This document shows, piece after piece, positions 1 to 10,066 of a DNA stretch of 17,981 nt. The notes under the pieces are model-generated. The model ran no database searches, was not told where the DNA came from, and saw nothing but the letters and a program-made list of their open reading frames with translations. Every line of letters starts with the position of its first letter. Position 1 is the first letter of the stretch. The position numbers and the translations under genes were made by a program. The stretch comes from Glomus cerebriforme (taxonomy: Eukaryota > Glomeromycota > Glomeromycetes > Glomerales > Glomeraceae), in the NCBI GenBank assembly GCA_003550305.1, contig QKYT01000374.1, forward strand, positions 25,656-43,636, read 5' to 3'.

Positions 1-42
1 ATAAATATTACATATACAAAAATTGGCAAAATTTTTTTATTA

Positions 43-308
43 CCGTATAGCACTGCATAAAAGACCTCCATTTCAGCATATCCCCCATATAAAATACCCG
101 TTTCAAGATATCAAATATGTAATATGTAAATCTAATTTATTTTCTAAAAATTAGAATATTTAATTACTATTTTAAATCAAATTTAAAATTTTCATATATT
201 AAATTTGTCTAGTACTGACAGGATGAACATACACACCTGGGTCTAATTCAATGTTTTAAATCAGGTAAATTGATTCAGACCCAGGGTATTTTATGCAGTG
301 CTATATGG
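43..308. mobile_element. 266-bp non-autonomous TA-flanked MITE
   Basis: The ends are inverted repeats of 20 bp, CCGTATAGCACTGCATAAAA at 43-62 and its complement at 289-308, matching at 19 of 20 positions. TA dinucleotides flank both sides (41-42 and 309-310), as expected for a Tc1/mariner-type target duplication. Inside, a second inverted pair (235-251 with 270-286, with a 9-bp perfect core CCTGGGTCT) can form a hairpin next to the right end. There is no coding capacity, so it would need a transposase supplied in trans. The superfamily call rests only on the TA flanks and TIR form. Confidence 0.7.
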
Positions 309-310
309 TA

Positions 311-3300
311 AACAGCTATCGCTAAAAATGGAAATATCTGAATTATATTTTACTAATTTCAGCTGAAATTAAGAAATTTTTAATTTTAATACCTTTATAT
401 AAGTACACTTCTATATAATCACCAATTTTGAGGGAACTTATTAGGTGACTATATGGAGGTCTAACTGTATATTAATATTTATTATGTAAAAGTGCAGAAT
501 GTAAACTTTCATTGCTAATCTTTACATCCATTTCTTTCAAGAAGTTTAGGAAAGAAAAGTTGTACTTTTTGCCATTTTACATTAAGAAAGCAGTCTTTTA
601 GTCTTAAGAAAAGTTGTTATATGTTATTGAAATTAATTAAAAAGCTTTAGGAATTATGAATAATAATCTCTGGTTTACTAAGTTTCTTCGTAAGTCAGAT
701 TCACAATAACTTTCAATTACTTACATCTTATTCTAAATTAATACTTGAAAGGTTATTTGATATTCTAAAGCACTTTCTATAAGTATAAAGACAAAAGAGT
801 AGAACTTGTAGCTGCTTTTGGTAAATCCAAAAGCAAACTTAGTGCAAAGTTTTTTTGGAACTTGAAAGTAAAGCAATTTTTCATAGAGTTAACACAAATG
901 AAAATTTCCTTTATTATATTTTATAATTTATTTTTGTTAGTGAAAAGATGATAAAACATTAGTTTTTTCATGTTTATAAAGTTAAATTCAAATTCAACTA
1001 AAAAGTATAACATATACTAGCAATTGATAACTATTTGGATTTTTTGATTCTGAATTTTTTGATACTATGAAGCGGTACTTTGAGTGGTTGTAGAGGGGTA
1101 CTGAAAAAATTGATTGACAGCTGATCACCTGTTGGTAATTAGTTCTTTTATTATTATATCCTTTTAGTTTTTATTTCACAGATAGTAATTCCTATTTTAG
1201 TTCCTTAAGATAACATAATATGTTGTTATTAGAAAAAAATAAAAAAAGCTAAAAAAATGTATGAAGACATAAGTGCACTAGGTTAGGGTATGTTAATGTA
1301 AGGAGTAAGTTTGGAAGTTGTTAGCAAGTTGTATTTTCTTTTGCAATAGGTATGTCAGGAATGAAGATTCTTTTTAAAGGTTAGAGAAGGTGATTTATAA
1401 AAATTTTGTATAAGTACTCATCTTGATTCAGTAGAATAAAGTAGGATATCTTTAGGCTGTTAGAAATTGATTTATTTTGAAAGAAAATTCTACTGAAAGG
1501 ATAATTAGTTTTTGGTAAGATTTTTGATGTCAGATAAAATAGTATAAGTAGTTAACTCAATTCATCTGAAGCATCTATTAGGATGACTAAAAACTAATTC
1601 TGGTAAGGTAAAGAAATAAAAGTATTTCTGTAATTTTTTTTCTTTTCTATATGTTTTAGTTATAATTCTTTTAGATAGTTCTTTCTTCCTGAAAACTGAT
1701 ATTAGTAGCCAACTTCTATAAATCTTCTTAAAATATTTCATATTAGTTTAAAAATCCTAGTGTGTTAGTCTAGTATTCTTAGTTTTGAAGATTGGCATCT
1801 GATTTCTAGAAATTTATTAATATTGTTAATATGAAACATTACTGCGCTGATTTACTGTGCTGTACTATGCCACTCTATGATCGTAATTTTTATGATTATG
1901 GTGATCTTAATAATAGTAGTGATATTAATGATCTTAGTGATAGTTGTGATAGTTAGGATAGTTAAAATATTTAATATATTTAATTTCTTTATTATATTTA
2001 TTATATTAGTTATATTTAAGATCGTTAATATTTTTATATTATATTTTATTTTTATATAAATATCCTGAGAATTGTATTAAGTTCTCTTTAGTTCTTGTAA
2101 CTTCAATTAAATAATAAAATAACTTTACCTCAAAAATACTATACCGTTTATCAATTAAAGAGCAAACTATACTCAATAAACATAAAATATTATTACTTTT
2201 ATCATTATAAACTTAATTAATTTTTCATTTTCGAACATAAATAAGAAAAGTTAAAAATAAAGGAATCAAGAGAATGATTAGACGTAATAATGTTTTGTAT
2301 TAGTTTGAAGACCCAAGTAAGTTGTGAAAAGATTCAGATAAACTGAACAAGAGATATTCAATTTGAGAGGAGATTTGGAAGAATTGGTTGAAGAGATTAT
2401 TTTTTGATTTTAGTACTGGGATATGAGAAGAATCAGAGTATAGTTTGTATCTAAGAAGGTCTTACTTTTATTAGTTCTCATTCTGAAGATTCATATTATA
2501 TAAGTGCAATAAGTAGCATTTTTCTGTATTATAGTGAAGGATAAAATATGGATTTATTTTCTTTATGATTTATTGACTATATGCACTATATTACCTAATA
2601 AATAAAAATAATTCATTCTATCTTATCTTCAAAAAAAAAAGTGCAGAATATATTTTTTTAAATTTTAAAATACTACCTAAATGAATAACTCTATATATAT
2701 ATCAAAAAGAATTTTTAAACATTTTTGATATTTTTAATAATACTCTTGTATGTTTCTTTTATAAATATTCTATTAGCTGAGAACATAAAATTGGTGTTTC
2801 TTTATATATAAATAGCAAAATTCATATAAAAAATAAAAAAAAATCATAAAGTAGTAACACATTCTATCCAAACTTTAAAAGAGATTCTTTTTGTTGTAAA
2901 GTTGAAAAAAGTTATAGTTAAAAATTTTATTAAAACATTTGCTAAGACAAATATTCTATTAAAAAAATAAATATACTTTAACTTTTCTTAAAAATACTGT
3001 TGTAATCTCACAAATTAATGCATTAAGACAAAATTATTTACCAGAAATATATCAACAATATATAGAAGATTTAAAAAAATATTTTCAAAAAAAAAACAAT
3101 ATCAATAATTATGAATAAAATAACTGATAGCTAAGCTTAAAGAGTAAACAATATATTGTTCAATTATTATAATAATAATATTAGGCTTGTAGTAGTTAAT
3201 TTTTTTGAATATTATTAATATTATATTTTAATTAAGCAGTTTATACCATTTTATTTCTTATGTCTTCTAGCTTTAAATTTAGTAATTTATATGAAGAAAA

Positions 3301-3404
3301 GTTATTATGAAGTTCTTAAACCAATTATAATTTAGCATAATTTTTAATCTTATTAGATAAAAATTGTTAATTATTTAAAATTTAAATGTTAAAAATATTT
3401 GATA
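311..3404. other. Gene-free AT-rich stretch with a G-over-C skewed block
   Basis: I see no intact gene, tRNA or rRNA here. All six frames are interrupted densely by stops. About 1060-1560 and 2260-2480 are strongly G-rich over C on the plus strand (for example 55 G against 19 C in 1261-1560), unlike the rest. Some stretches read as protein-like but broken by stops: frame from 476 to 598, and the frame through 2304 with TGA/TAG stops. The stop frequency is near what random AT-rich DNA gives, so I do not call a pseudogene. A small hairpin (GCTTTTGG, 5-nt loop) lies at 814-834. A lysine/asparagine-rich open stretch at about 2960-3117 lacks a start. Confidence 0.5.
1877..1965. repeat. Degenerate GAT/GTGAT low-complexity tract
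   Basis: The plus strand is a run of imperfect GATNNT and GTGAT units (gatcttaat, agtgatatt, gatcttagt, gatagttgt, gatagttag). In one frame this yields a 60-residue string almost wholly of I, V, M, L and F, which is a by-product of the repeat and not a gene. Confidence 0.6.
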
Positions 3405-3406
3405 TA

Positions 3407-4070
3407 CACTCCCCTATAAAAAGTATTCGACCACCCTAAAAATTAAAAAATAATTGAAAAAATTGGGGTACTTAATAATAAATTTACCCCTGTTTCAATG
3501 TTTAAGGTATAAGACATATATCTGAGGTGTTTTTTTACTCAATTAATAGTAATATTTTGTGTAAATGATTAATTGAAAAAATGGCAAAATTTTTAAATTT
3601 TTAACCAGAACAGCTACAGCAAAATGGATGTCAAAATTCGATTCTTTGGCTAAAAAATACCCTATGTTTCAAAAATCAGAAAGATTGGTTTAGTAGTTAT
3701 CTCAAAATCGACCTCTGAAAATCATCAAAAAATGATTTACATATAAAATTCGCAAAAATTCATGGTTTTTAAAAGCTNATTTCTCAACAACTACTGAACC
3801 AATCTTTCTGATTTTTGGAATATAAGCTATTTAAAAGCCAAGGAATCAAATTCTGATATCTATTTTGCCATAAACATTTTTGTTAAAAAGTTGAATTTTT
3901 TTTTCTTATGAAAATTAAATATTTCTGCAGATTNTCACTATCAATTGAGCAAAGATACACTTCAAATTAATTTTTTTTCACCCCACATTTTAATATAGTT
4001 GTAAAATTTTTATTAAAATCTTCAGAATTTTTAATTTTTAGGGTGGTTGGATACTTTTTGTAGAGGAGTG
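3407..4070. mobile_element. 664-bp full-length foldback MITE, Tc1/mariner-like
   Basis: Terminal inverted repeats of 43 bp (3407-3449 and 4028-4070) match at 39 positions and begin CACTCCCCTATAAAAAGTAT. A TA dinucleotide flanks each end (3405-3406, 4071-4072), the target duplication of Tc1/mariner elements. The complementarity continues inward: 3670-3698 pairs with 3789-3817 at 28 of 29 positions, and a weaker pair around 3525-3550 matches the region near 3940-3970. The whole element can therefore fold on itself into one long hairpin. It encodes no transposase. Two ambiguous bases (3778 and 3934) fall inside it, as expected of a multicopy family. Confidence 0.85.
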
Positions 4071-4072
4071 TA

Positions 4073-5338
4073 TTTTTTTTTAGTTTTGCATAGATATTAA
4101 TCTTATATTTTGACTTAGTAAAAATCCTATTAGTAAATATTAAAAAACTTTTGTATTAACTAAAGTTTAGCATATAAGATATCTTTTCTTTTTATCAAAA
4201 AATGATGTATAAAATCTCACAAATTTTTTCCAATAAGAAAATCTTCTTTTATTTTCTTATATTAAGAAATAGTTAAATAATTAGATATTTATATCATTAA
4301 TAAAATATTAATAGAACATTTTGATGAATCTTTAATTACCTAAATTTAAAACCTTAATTTTGCTTCTGAAATATTTTATTTAATATTCAAATCTGCTATT
4401 TTCAATAAGTTTAGTGAATATATTTTAAATAATTCATATTATATATTTTTTAAAGCAATTTAAATATTTGATCCAAAATTTATAACTTTTAATTCAAATC
4501 AAGATATTCTTTCTTATAGCACTTTTATAGTTAAATTTGCAAATGCTTTATTTGATTTTATTCAAAATAGGTTGTATATTGTAATTTTGATTTCAAATTT
4601 AAAGAAATTTTGAAAAAAAGTTTTATATAATTATTTATCTCTTTTAAGTCAAATTACTTTAAATTATATTTGAATATATATTTTTTTTCATAATGTAAAA
4701 TGCAATTTTTCTGTTTATAACAATATTTTAAACAAAAATAGAGAAAATTTGTATTTGCTGATCAATTTTTAATTAATGATCGATATGTGATCTGAAATGA
4801 TTACCGTAATTTTGGCAATTAAATAAATATGATAATTCTTATTTTGATCAGAATTATATTAATTTTAAAATAAATTAAAATTTTTTTGTAGTTCAAATCA
4901 AAATTTTCACTTCAAATCAAAAAAACTTTACAGGTTCCTATCATATGAAAAATATACTGATATATAAATTAAAAAGAAGAATCTTAGATTCTTAAAATAA
5001 TAATATCAATAAAAAATAGATTTTTTTTCACACAATATATTCATAATTATTAAATGAAAAATTAATAGTGCAAAAAATGATTATTAATCTGTTCTAGGGA
5101 GTATATATTTTTATTCTATTTCCTTCACATGATAGTAGCATGATCACTGATTTATTTGTTTATTACTTATACTTTAAAGATAAATTATATACTTTCTTTT
5201 CTCTTTTTCTTTCTTTAAATTTTTTAAAAGTTTATTTATAGCATATAAAAATATTTTTTATTTTATTTGAATATTTTTTTTTAACAAATATATTTTTTTT
5301 ATTTTTAGAAACTTTACAGAAAAATTTTAACCCTTTGG
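4073..5338. other. AT-rich intergenic DNA, no gene seen
   Basis: This stretch has extreme A+T content, with homopolymer runs and no ORF of note on either strand. Only small hairpins stand out: a perfect 10-bp stem at 4233-4242 with 4251-4260 (ATAAGAAAAT, 8-nt loop), and an 8-bp stem with arms ATAATTCT and AGAATTAT near 4830-4856. Neither resembles a known RNA gene. Confidence 0.5.
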
Positions 5339-5339
5339 A

Positions 5340-6330
5340 ATTTGAAAATACTTTTACTAAACTAAGTAAAATTATTTAAAAAATATGATTAAGCAAATAT
5401 ATTCTTAAAAACTAAGTAAAGTTGTTCAATAGATATGAAATTATTTATATATTAATTTTTATTAAGTTAGCTTAAATATTTATAAAGCTATACTTATTTT
5501 TATTATATTTTTTTGTAATGTAATTTAAGCATTTTGGTAGGATCCCAAAATATATATGTAGGGGTAAGATAACTTTTTAAAATTTTACTAATAGCTGTAC
5601 GCAAGGGTTTTTTATAAGATCAGTACGCAAAATTAACACTTTACACTGAATAATTGGAAAAAATAAGCAAACTGGTCTCCTGACCTTTAATCATATTATT
5701 CACTTATTGTTTATTTTTCCNCAAATAATATTTATTTAAAAAAAATATTAATAAAAATTTTTATTGTAATTTATCATCTATAACAAATATATAATTTCTA
5801 AGTAATGGAAAACTTATCAAAATGTTCATATTTGGAACTATATATATAATATATATGAACTGCAAATTATACTAAAAATACGCAAATTAACCCTTCTACT
5901 TAAAAGAAAATCTGTTAAAAATACGCATTCTGATAACCTAACTTTGATTAAAAATTCCTCATTTTGTACACAAATCNTAACCTACCCTCATAAAATTTCT
6001 CTATGATGGCGACGCAATAGTGCACCCTACCCCTACATATATATTTTGGGATCCTATTTTGGTCAAATAAAACTAATTTTTATTAAATAAGCAAAGTTAT
6101 TTGATAGATATAATATTAATTTTCATCATGTTTAAGTAAGTTTTTATAGAATTAATTATTATTTTTTGTAATAAAGTTTATTATATGTATATATATTTTT
6201 TTATTTTATGGCATAATTCCTAACTTAAATTAATTTTTATTAAATAAATAGAGTTATTAAAAGGTATAAAATATATTAAGTAACATAAATATTTTAATAT
6301 TTTATGTGAATAAATAAAAATATTTTCTAT
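5340..6330. repeat. Diverged repeat units around the hAT-like insertion
   Basis: A degenerate unit of the form ctaa..ttattaaataagcaaagttatt..atagatat recurs at about 5355, 5405, 6070 and 6225, with T-rich spacers. The copies are poorly conserved and the period is irregular. The 517-bp hAT-like element at 5539-6055 lies between copies, so it inserted into the already repeated DNA. The resemblance was judged by eye and could partly reflect base composition. Confidence 0.35.
5539..6055. mobile_element. 517-bp non-autonomous hAT-like element with 8-bp target duplication
   Basis: The ends are perfect 28-bp inverted repeats (5539-5566 and 6028-6055), starting AGGATCCCAAAATATATATG. The flanks are identical 8-bp direct repeats, ATTTTGGT at 5531-5538 and 6056-6063, the target-site length typical of hAT (also P and Merlin) transposons. 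Inside, the motif TACGCAA or a near form occurs at 5598-5604, 5624-5630, 5879-5885, 5922-5927 (TACGCA) and 6012-6017 (ACGCAA), all in the same orientation; such subterminal motifs commonly bind the transposase. No coding capacity is present. Two ambiguous bases (5721, 5977) lie inside. A TA-flanked reading is possible (5538-5539 and 6055-6056), but the 8-bp match is the stronger one. Confidence 0.85.
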
Positions 6331-6807
6331 TTTTAAAAGTTTTCTTAAAAATTTTTGTATTTGTTTATTAAAATTTAATAAAATACATATAAATCATTTT
6401 GTTTTAATTTGAAATGTAAATATTAAATGAGTGTTAAAAATATTGAAAATTTTCTTATTTTTATTATATATAAAATTAAAATATTTTAGAAGTTCTTTAC
6501 ATACCTTTATTTTTTATTGTAAGATGAGAAAATATTCTCTAAGTTATATAAAATCTGTAGTTACTATACCATATAATTGTGATTTGTTAGCTAATTATAT
6601 TTAAAACAAAGGGAAAAATAGAATAATATTTTATATTCAAAATATAGGTTAAGTATTTTCATTAAAAAATTACGTTAAAATGATATAACTAATATATAGT
6701 ATTAATCTATTTAAAGACTAAGATTTTTTAATATTTAGAATATGTATATTTATATTTTTATATAGTTCAAGATATGAGCATATGACCAGGTAAATTTTAA
6801 TTAGATA
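6064..6807. other. AT-rich intergenic DNA, no gene seen
   Basis: Nothing codes here on either strand beyond very short frames. The left third carries diverged copies of the repeat described at 5340-6330; the remainder is plain AT-rich sequence up to the Helitron-like terminus. Confidence 0.45.
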
Positions 6808-6837
6808 CTAGTTTGCTGCCCATTGCTTTGCAACGGG
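6808..6837 (-). mobile_element. Helitron-like 3' terminus
   Basis: Read on the minus strand, a hairpin CCCGTTGC-AAA-GCAATGGG (6837 to 6819, one mismatched pair) is followed after 7 nt by CTAG (6811-6808), and the next flanking base is T. A GC-rich terminal hairpin shortly before CTRR, with insertion between A and T, is the hallmark 3' end of Helitrons. The spacing is slightly shorter than the usual 10-12 nt. The element body would extend rightward from here. I could not establish its 5' TC end; an ATC on the minus strand at 7282-7280 is only a candidate. No Rep/helicase coding is visible, so any such element is non-autonomous. Confidence 0.45.
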
Positions 6838-6905
6838 TTTTAAATTTTATTTATAATTTTTAATACCGACCAGAATTATGTGTATGCATATTAATTTCCT
6901 TTTTT

Positions 6906-7136
6906 GGGGGACGTCTAAAGCGGAGCAGAATCACGTGATCATAGTGCATATCTGTCACCCCCCGCGTCACACCTTCATTTCCATTTTTCCTAAGTATTCT
7001 AGGGACAAAATTTTTTCGATAGGTGAAATCCTATTTATCACCTGTTATTTGTCACATGCATAATTTCTTAATGCCATAATTCCGGCCAAAAATTTTACGT
7101 AAATCACGTGATTCTGCTCTGCTTTAGACGTACCCC
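6906..7136. mobile_element. 231-bp GC-richer inverted-repeat element (MITE-like)
   Basis: Inverted ends of 34 bp (6906-6939 and 7103-7136) match at 32 positions, starting GGGG(G/T)ACGTCTAAAGC and ending inward in ATCACGTGAT, which contains the palindrome CACGTG. Both flanks are a run of six T (6900-6905, 7137-7142), so the target duplication cannot be read uniquely. The interior is markedly less AT-rich than its surroundings. An open frame crossing it (6878-7063) starts outside the element and looks fortuitous. The superfamily is unassigned; GGGG-type ends with a TTT-like target would fit PIF/Harbinger. Confidence 0.7.
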
Positions 7137-7301
7137 TTTTTTGGAATTTCATGTAATCTTGTACGTAGGAAATAAAATTTCCTTTTTGGATTTTATGTAT
7201 CGTAACATGATTAGGTTACATAACTTTAAAGCATTTATTTATACAGTTAATCTAAACGTTAAATTTTTTTAATTAAATAGATTAGTAGTAAAAAAAAACA
7301 T

Positions 7302-7412
7302 ATGATTGAAGTAATACCTAAAATTAAGGATTTGATTAAGAATTCTAATAATTTAAATGTAAAAGTAATTGCTATAGTTTTTAACAATGCAGTAGCTTAT
7401 GCTGAAGCTTGA
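7302..7412 (+). CDS. Possible small ORF or gene fragment, 36 residues
   Basis: This frame runs from an ATG to TGA and begins MIEVIPKIKDLIKNSN. Its residue mix (alternating hydrophobic and charged residues, then VIAIVFNNAVAY) looks more like protein than most frames nearby. I recognise no family. It lies just right of the inverted-repeat element and could be a remnant inside a larger mobile element. There is no upstream exon that I can join with confidence. Confidence 0.15.
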   Translation: MIEVIPKIKDLIKNSNNLNVKVIAIVFNNAVAYAEA

Positions 7413-8033
7413 TAAGAATTAAATATGTAAAAGTTTATTTTTTATTACTTAAAATTATAATTTACATTAATAAAATAAAGTTTTTTTAAGCAGTTTATAC
7501 GTTACATACTAGGGAAATGGAAACGTTTAAGTCTGTCACGGTATCAAGATCAAAAATAACAAATTATTTGCGTTATGCCATTACGCGATCTTCTTTTTTA
7601 ATATATTTCAGGGGTATTTTTTAGAAAAGTGTTACATAACAGATAATCATGATGTATTTCAAAAAAAGGAAATAAAATTGATGTTTGTGACAGGAACAAA
7701 AATGGGGGATAAAACATTTTTTGTTAAGTCATTACAGTAAATAGTCCTTCGCTAATGCTCTGGACAATTATAATAGAGTTTCGTTCATGCGAAAGAACTC
7801 CACTCATGAACTCCACTCATGCGAACACTACTGTTCTATATTTTTATTGCTTTAAAATAAAACTATTAAATAATATAAACTTTTCTTACAATAAATAAAT
7901 AATAACCGTTTCTGAAAGATATTTAGTAAAGTTGTAAATATTTTTTATCTTATGCGAAAAATCACATTCAGTACTTTACTTAAATGGGATAAAACTTTAA
8001 TTTATCCAAAAATGGATAAGATTATCAAAAAAA
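7413..8033. other. Intergenic DNA downstream of the P450 gene
   Basis: No gene is visible. The stretch at 7500-7600 is less AT-rich and contains a palindromic-looking GCGTTATGCCATTACGCG (7570-7587). The 12-mer AAGCAGTTTATA appears both here (about 7489) and near 3235, perhaps from shared repeat ancestry. The 3' side of the P450 gene lies at its right edge. Confidence 0.4.
7796..7821. repeat. Perfect 13-bp tandem duplication
   Basis: AACTCCACTCATG is repeated twice without interruption (7796-7808, 7809-7821). It is flanked by ATGCGAA on the left (7787-7793) and ATGCGAAC on the right (7819-7826). A replication-slippage origin is likely. Confidence 0.8.
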
Positions 8034-8039
8034 TTTATT
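8034..8039 (-). terminator. Candidate polyadenylation signal for the P450 gene
   Basis: AATAAA on the minus strand lies 63-68 nt past the P450 stop codon. The spacing suits a 3' end signal, but the hexamer is common by chance in DNA this AT-rich. Confidence 0.3.
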
Positions 8040-8101
8040 TGATTCGCAATTCAAGAATAAACTAAATGGCTAATAATAATTTTTCACAAAAAATAAAAGA
8101 T

Positions 8102-10066
8102 CTAATAATTCTTAGCTCCTCTTGATACCAATTTAATAAGGACATCATTCTTTGCCATAACGACAAATCTTTCTTCTTTTACAATATCTTCCAATTTCAT
8201 AGCCAATTCCACATTAAATTTTTGCAGAATCAAACAAACTAGCATTTTCATATCAACCATAGCAATTCTATCCCCCGGACATATTCTTGCTCCAAAACCA
8301 AAAGGACAATAAGTATTTGGTTTGATGTCTTTGATTTTATCAGGTGAAAAACGTGTTGGATCAAATTTTTCCGGTTGCGAATGAAAATTGGGATTTTCAT
8401 GATATAAAGGAATTGGATAAAGAATTGATGTATTGGCTTGTACTGTAAGATTTTTAGATTCAACCATTGTTGGAAGAGCAGTTTCAGATTTTAATAATCT
8501 AGCGCAGAAACTTCCTGGTGGATGAACTCTTAAGGATTCCTTAACAACTTGAGTTAAATACTCCATCTTGGAAAGATCTATCGATGTAATCTCGATTATT
8601 ATCTGTGAACAATGTATACATGTTTAATTATAACAAATTTATTCATACCATTTAAAGAAGGTAAGTGACCTTCTAATGTTTGGTCAATTTCTTCTTGGAG
8701 TTTTATCTGAACGTCATAATTTTGCGATAAAGCCAAGAGAGTATAAGGGATTGCAACACCAGTTGTATGATAACCGGCCATGATATAACCACTAATACGA
8801 CTTATAATCTTTTTTTTTTTTAAAAAAATAAAAATAAATTAAAATAAAAATAAAAAATTAAAATAAGAAAAATCGCGAAATTTAAGAAAATAAAAAACTT
8901 ACAGCTTCATCAGTAAATGGTTTCTCAGTATAGGGATCGTTTTCTGTCAACAAAATATCAAATAAATCTTTCACTCTAGTTTTTTCAGCATCATTTATTA
9001 AGAGAAGTTTCTCTTTTCTCTGATTGATCAATTTAACAGTAAATGATTTCAAATAATTGACAGCCTGTTGGAATTCTTCTTCACGTGAAGTATCCAACAA
9101 ACCAGATTGCTTATCAAACAAAGCACTTAATGCGATATCATAAAACTTTTTATAGGATTTTGCATCGAGATTTGTCGATTCATCTATGCTAAAATTCAAT
9201 AAAAAAAATAAAAAAATAGATTATTAATTGGACATATCCTGAAGAAATATCAATTATCAATTTGTATATCTTTTATTGAAAGATATAGAATTGTAAACGT
9301 ACCTGATTACAGCATTAAGGACAACTCTTAAAGAGAATTCAAGACATTCATCTTGCATTTTAATGACGGAATCTTTATCGTTCATCACCAGCTTCTCCCA
9401 TCTTTCAATAAATTCAACTCCAATATCTCTCATACTTGGATATTTTGTAACAATAACTTTTAAAAAAACCATTAATGTAAATTACTTTTTTTTTTATAAA
9501 AAGTTACAATAAAACAAGTCGATTTATGAAACGAAAAACAATAAATTACCATCATGTCCTAGAGCAGGACCAACCAATTTTCTAAAACTAGCAGCTCTAT
9601 CAGCGTCAAAAATTTGTAAATTATCTTCTCCAAGGAAAGGTTCCAAGAATTTAAACAAATCAACAGGACGATCACCAATCGACAAAATAGCTTTTACGGT
9701 AATCGGATCGACAACAGAAATAGTATTAGGATAAGGTAATTTTGGTGATAATACGTGAGCACCTTGATTTGCATGAAGTCTACGAAGATATGGAATAAAA
9801 CCACCACATGAAGCAATATCAAAATTTTCGTCATCTTTAGTAGATGAATTTTCTCCAGTGATAGTATTAGTAACATTTTTTTCATGAATAATAATAGTTT
9901 GTTTTGGAGCAACTTTCGAAAGGGAAGCGGTATTTTTACGTTTTATATACAAAAAATAAAGTGATGGAATGATTAGACATAATGCTGTTAGGATCAAAAA
10001 TTTATCGTAAAAATCTGATATATTATATTCAGGGAGTTTGCTGAAAATTTGGTTAAAATCAATCAT
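8102..10066 (-). CDS. Cytochrome P450 monooxygenase, 5 exons, 530 residues
   Basis: This is a haem-thiolate monooxygenase, probably ER-anchored and fed electrons by NADPH-P450 reductase; the substrate is unknown. Exons (minus strand): 10066-9550, 9456-9303, 9188-8903, 8808-8649, 8577-8102. All introns are GT-AG, 71-114 bp, in phases 1, 2, 0 and 1, and the joined frame is open. An N-terminal membrane anchor (residues about 23-41) is followed by basic IKRK and then, instead of a proline-rich hinge, a polar linker (about 45-85). The I-helix motif AGYHTT is at 330-335, ExxR (ESLR) at 386-389, FDPTRF at 444-449, and the haem loop FGFGARICPG at 465-474 with ligand Cys472. The size is normal for fungal class II P450s. 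The I-helix acidic residue is replaced by His333. The last acceptor was chosen at CGATAG because it alone keeps frame, giving SLND-LSKMEYL. No break is seen, so the gene should be functional. Family number not assigned. Confidence 0.93.

Noticed and set aside
1877..2059. 60-codon plus-strand frame of almost only I, V, M, L and F
   Set aside because: It is the translation of a degenerate GAT-type repeat and T-rich DNA; no start context, no domain.
2960..3117. Open stretch containing INALRQNYLPEIYQQYIEDL
   Set aside because: No ATG, and composed mainly of residues (K, N, I, Y, Q) that AT-rich DNA yields by chance; at best a tiny relic.
6878..7063. 61-codon plus-strand frame
   Set aside because: It begins in AT-rich flank and runs through the left arm of the inverted-repeat element; the open frame follows from the element's higher GC content.
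8248..8463. Minus-strand frame overlapping the last P450 exon
   Set aside because: Shadow of the P450 coding sequence in another frame.
8578..8602. Apparent frameshift in the P450 between PSLN and MEYLTQ
   Set aside because: Using the upstream acceptor (TTCACAG) breaks frame, but the acceptor CGATAG at 8578-8583 restores it exactly and gives the expected SLNDLSKMEYL, so no frameshift is needed.
9694..9912. Minus-strand frame overlapping the first P450 exon
   Set aside because: Shadow of the P450 coding sequence in another frame.
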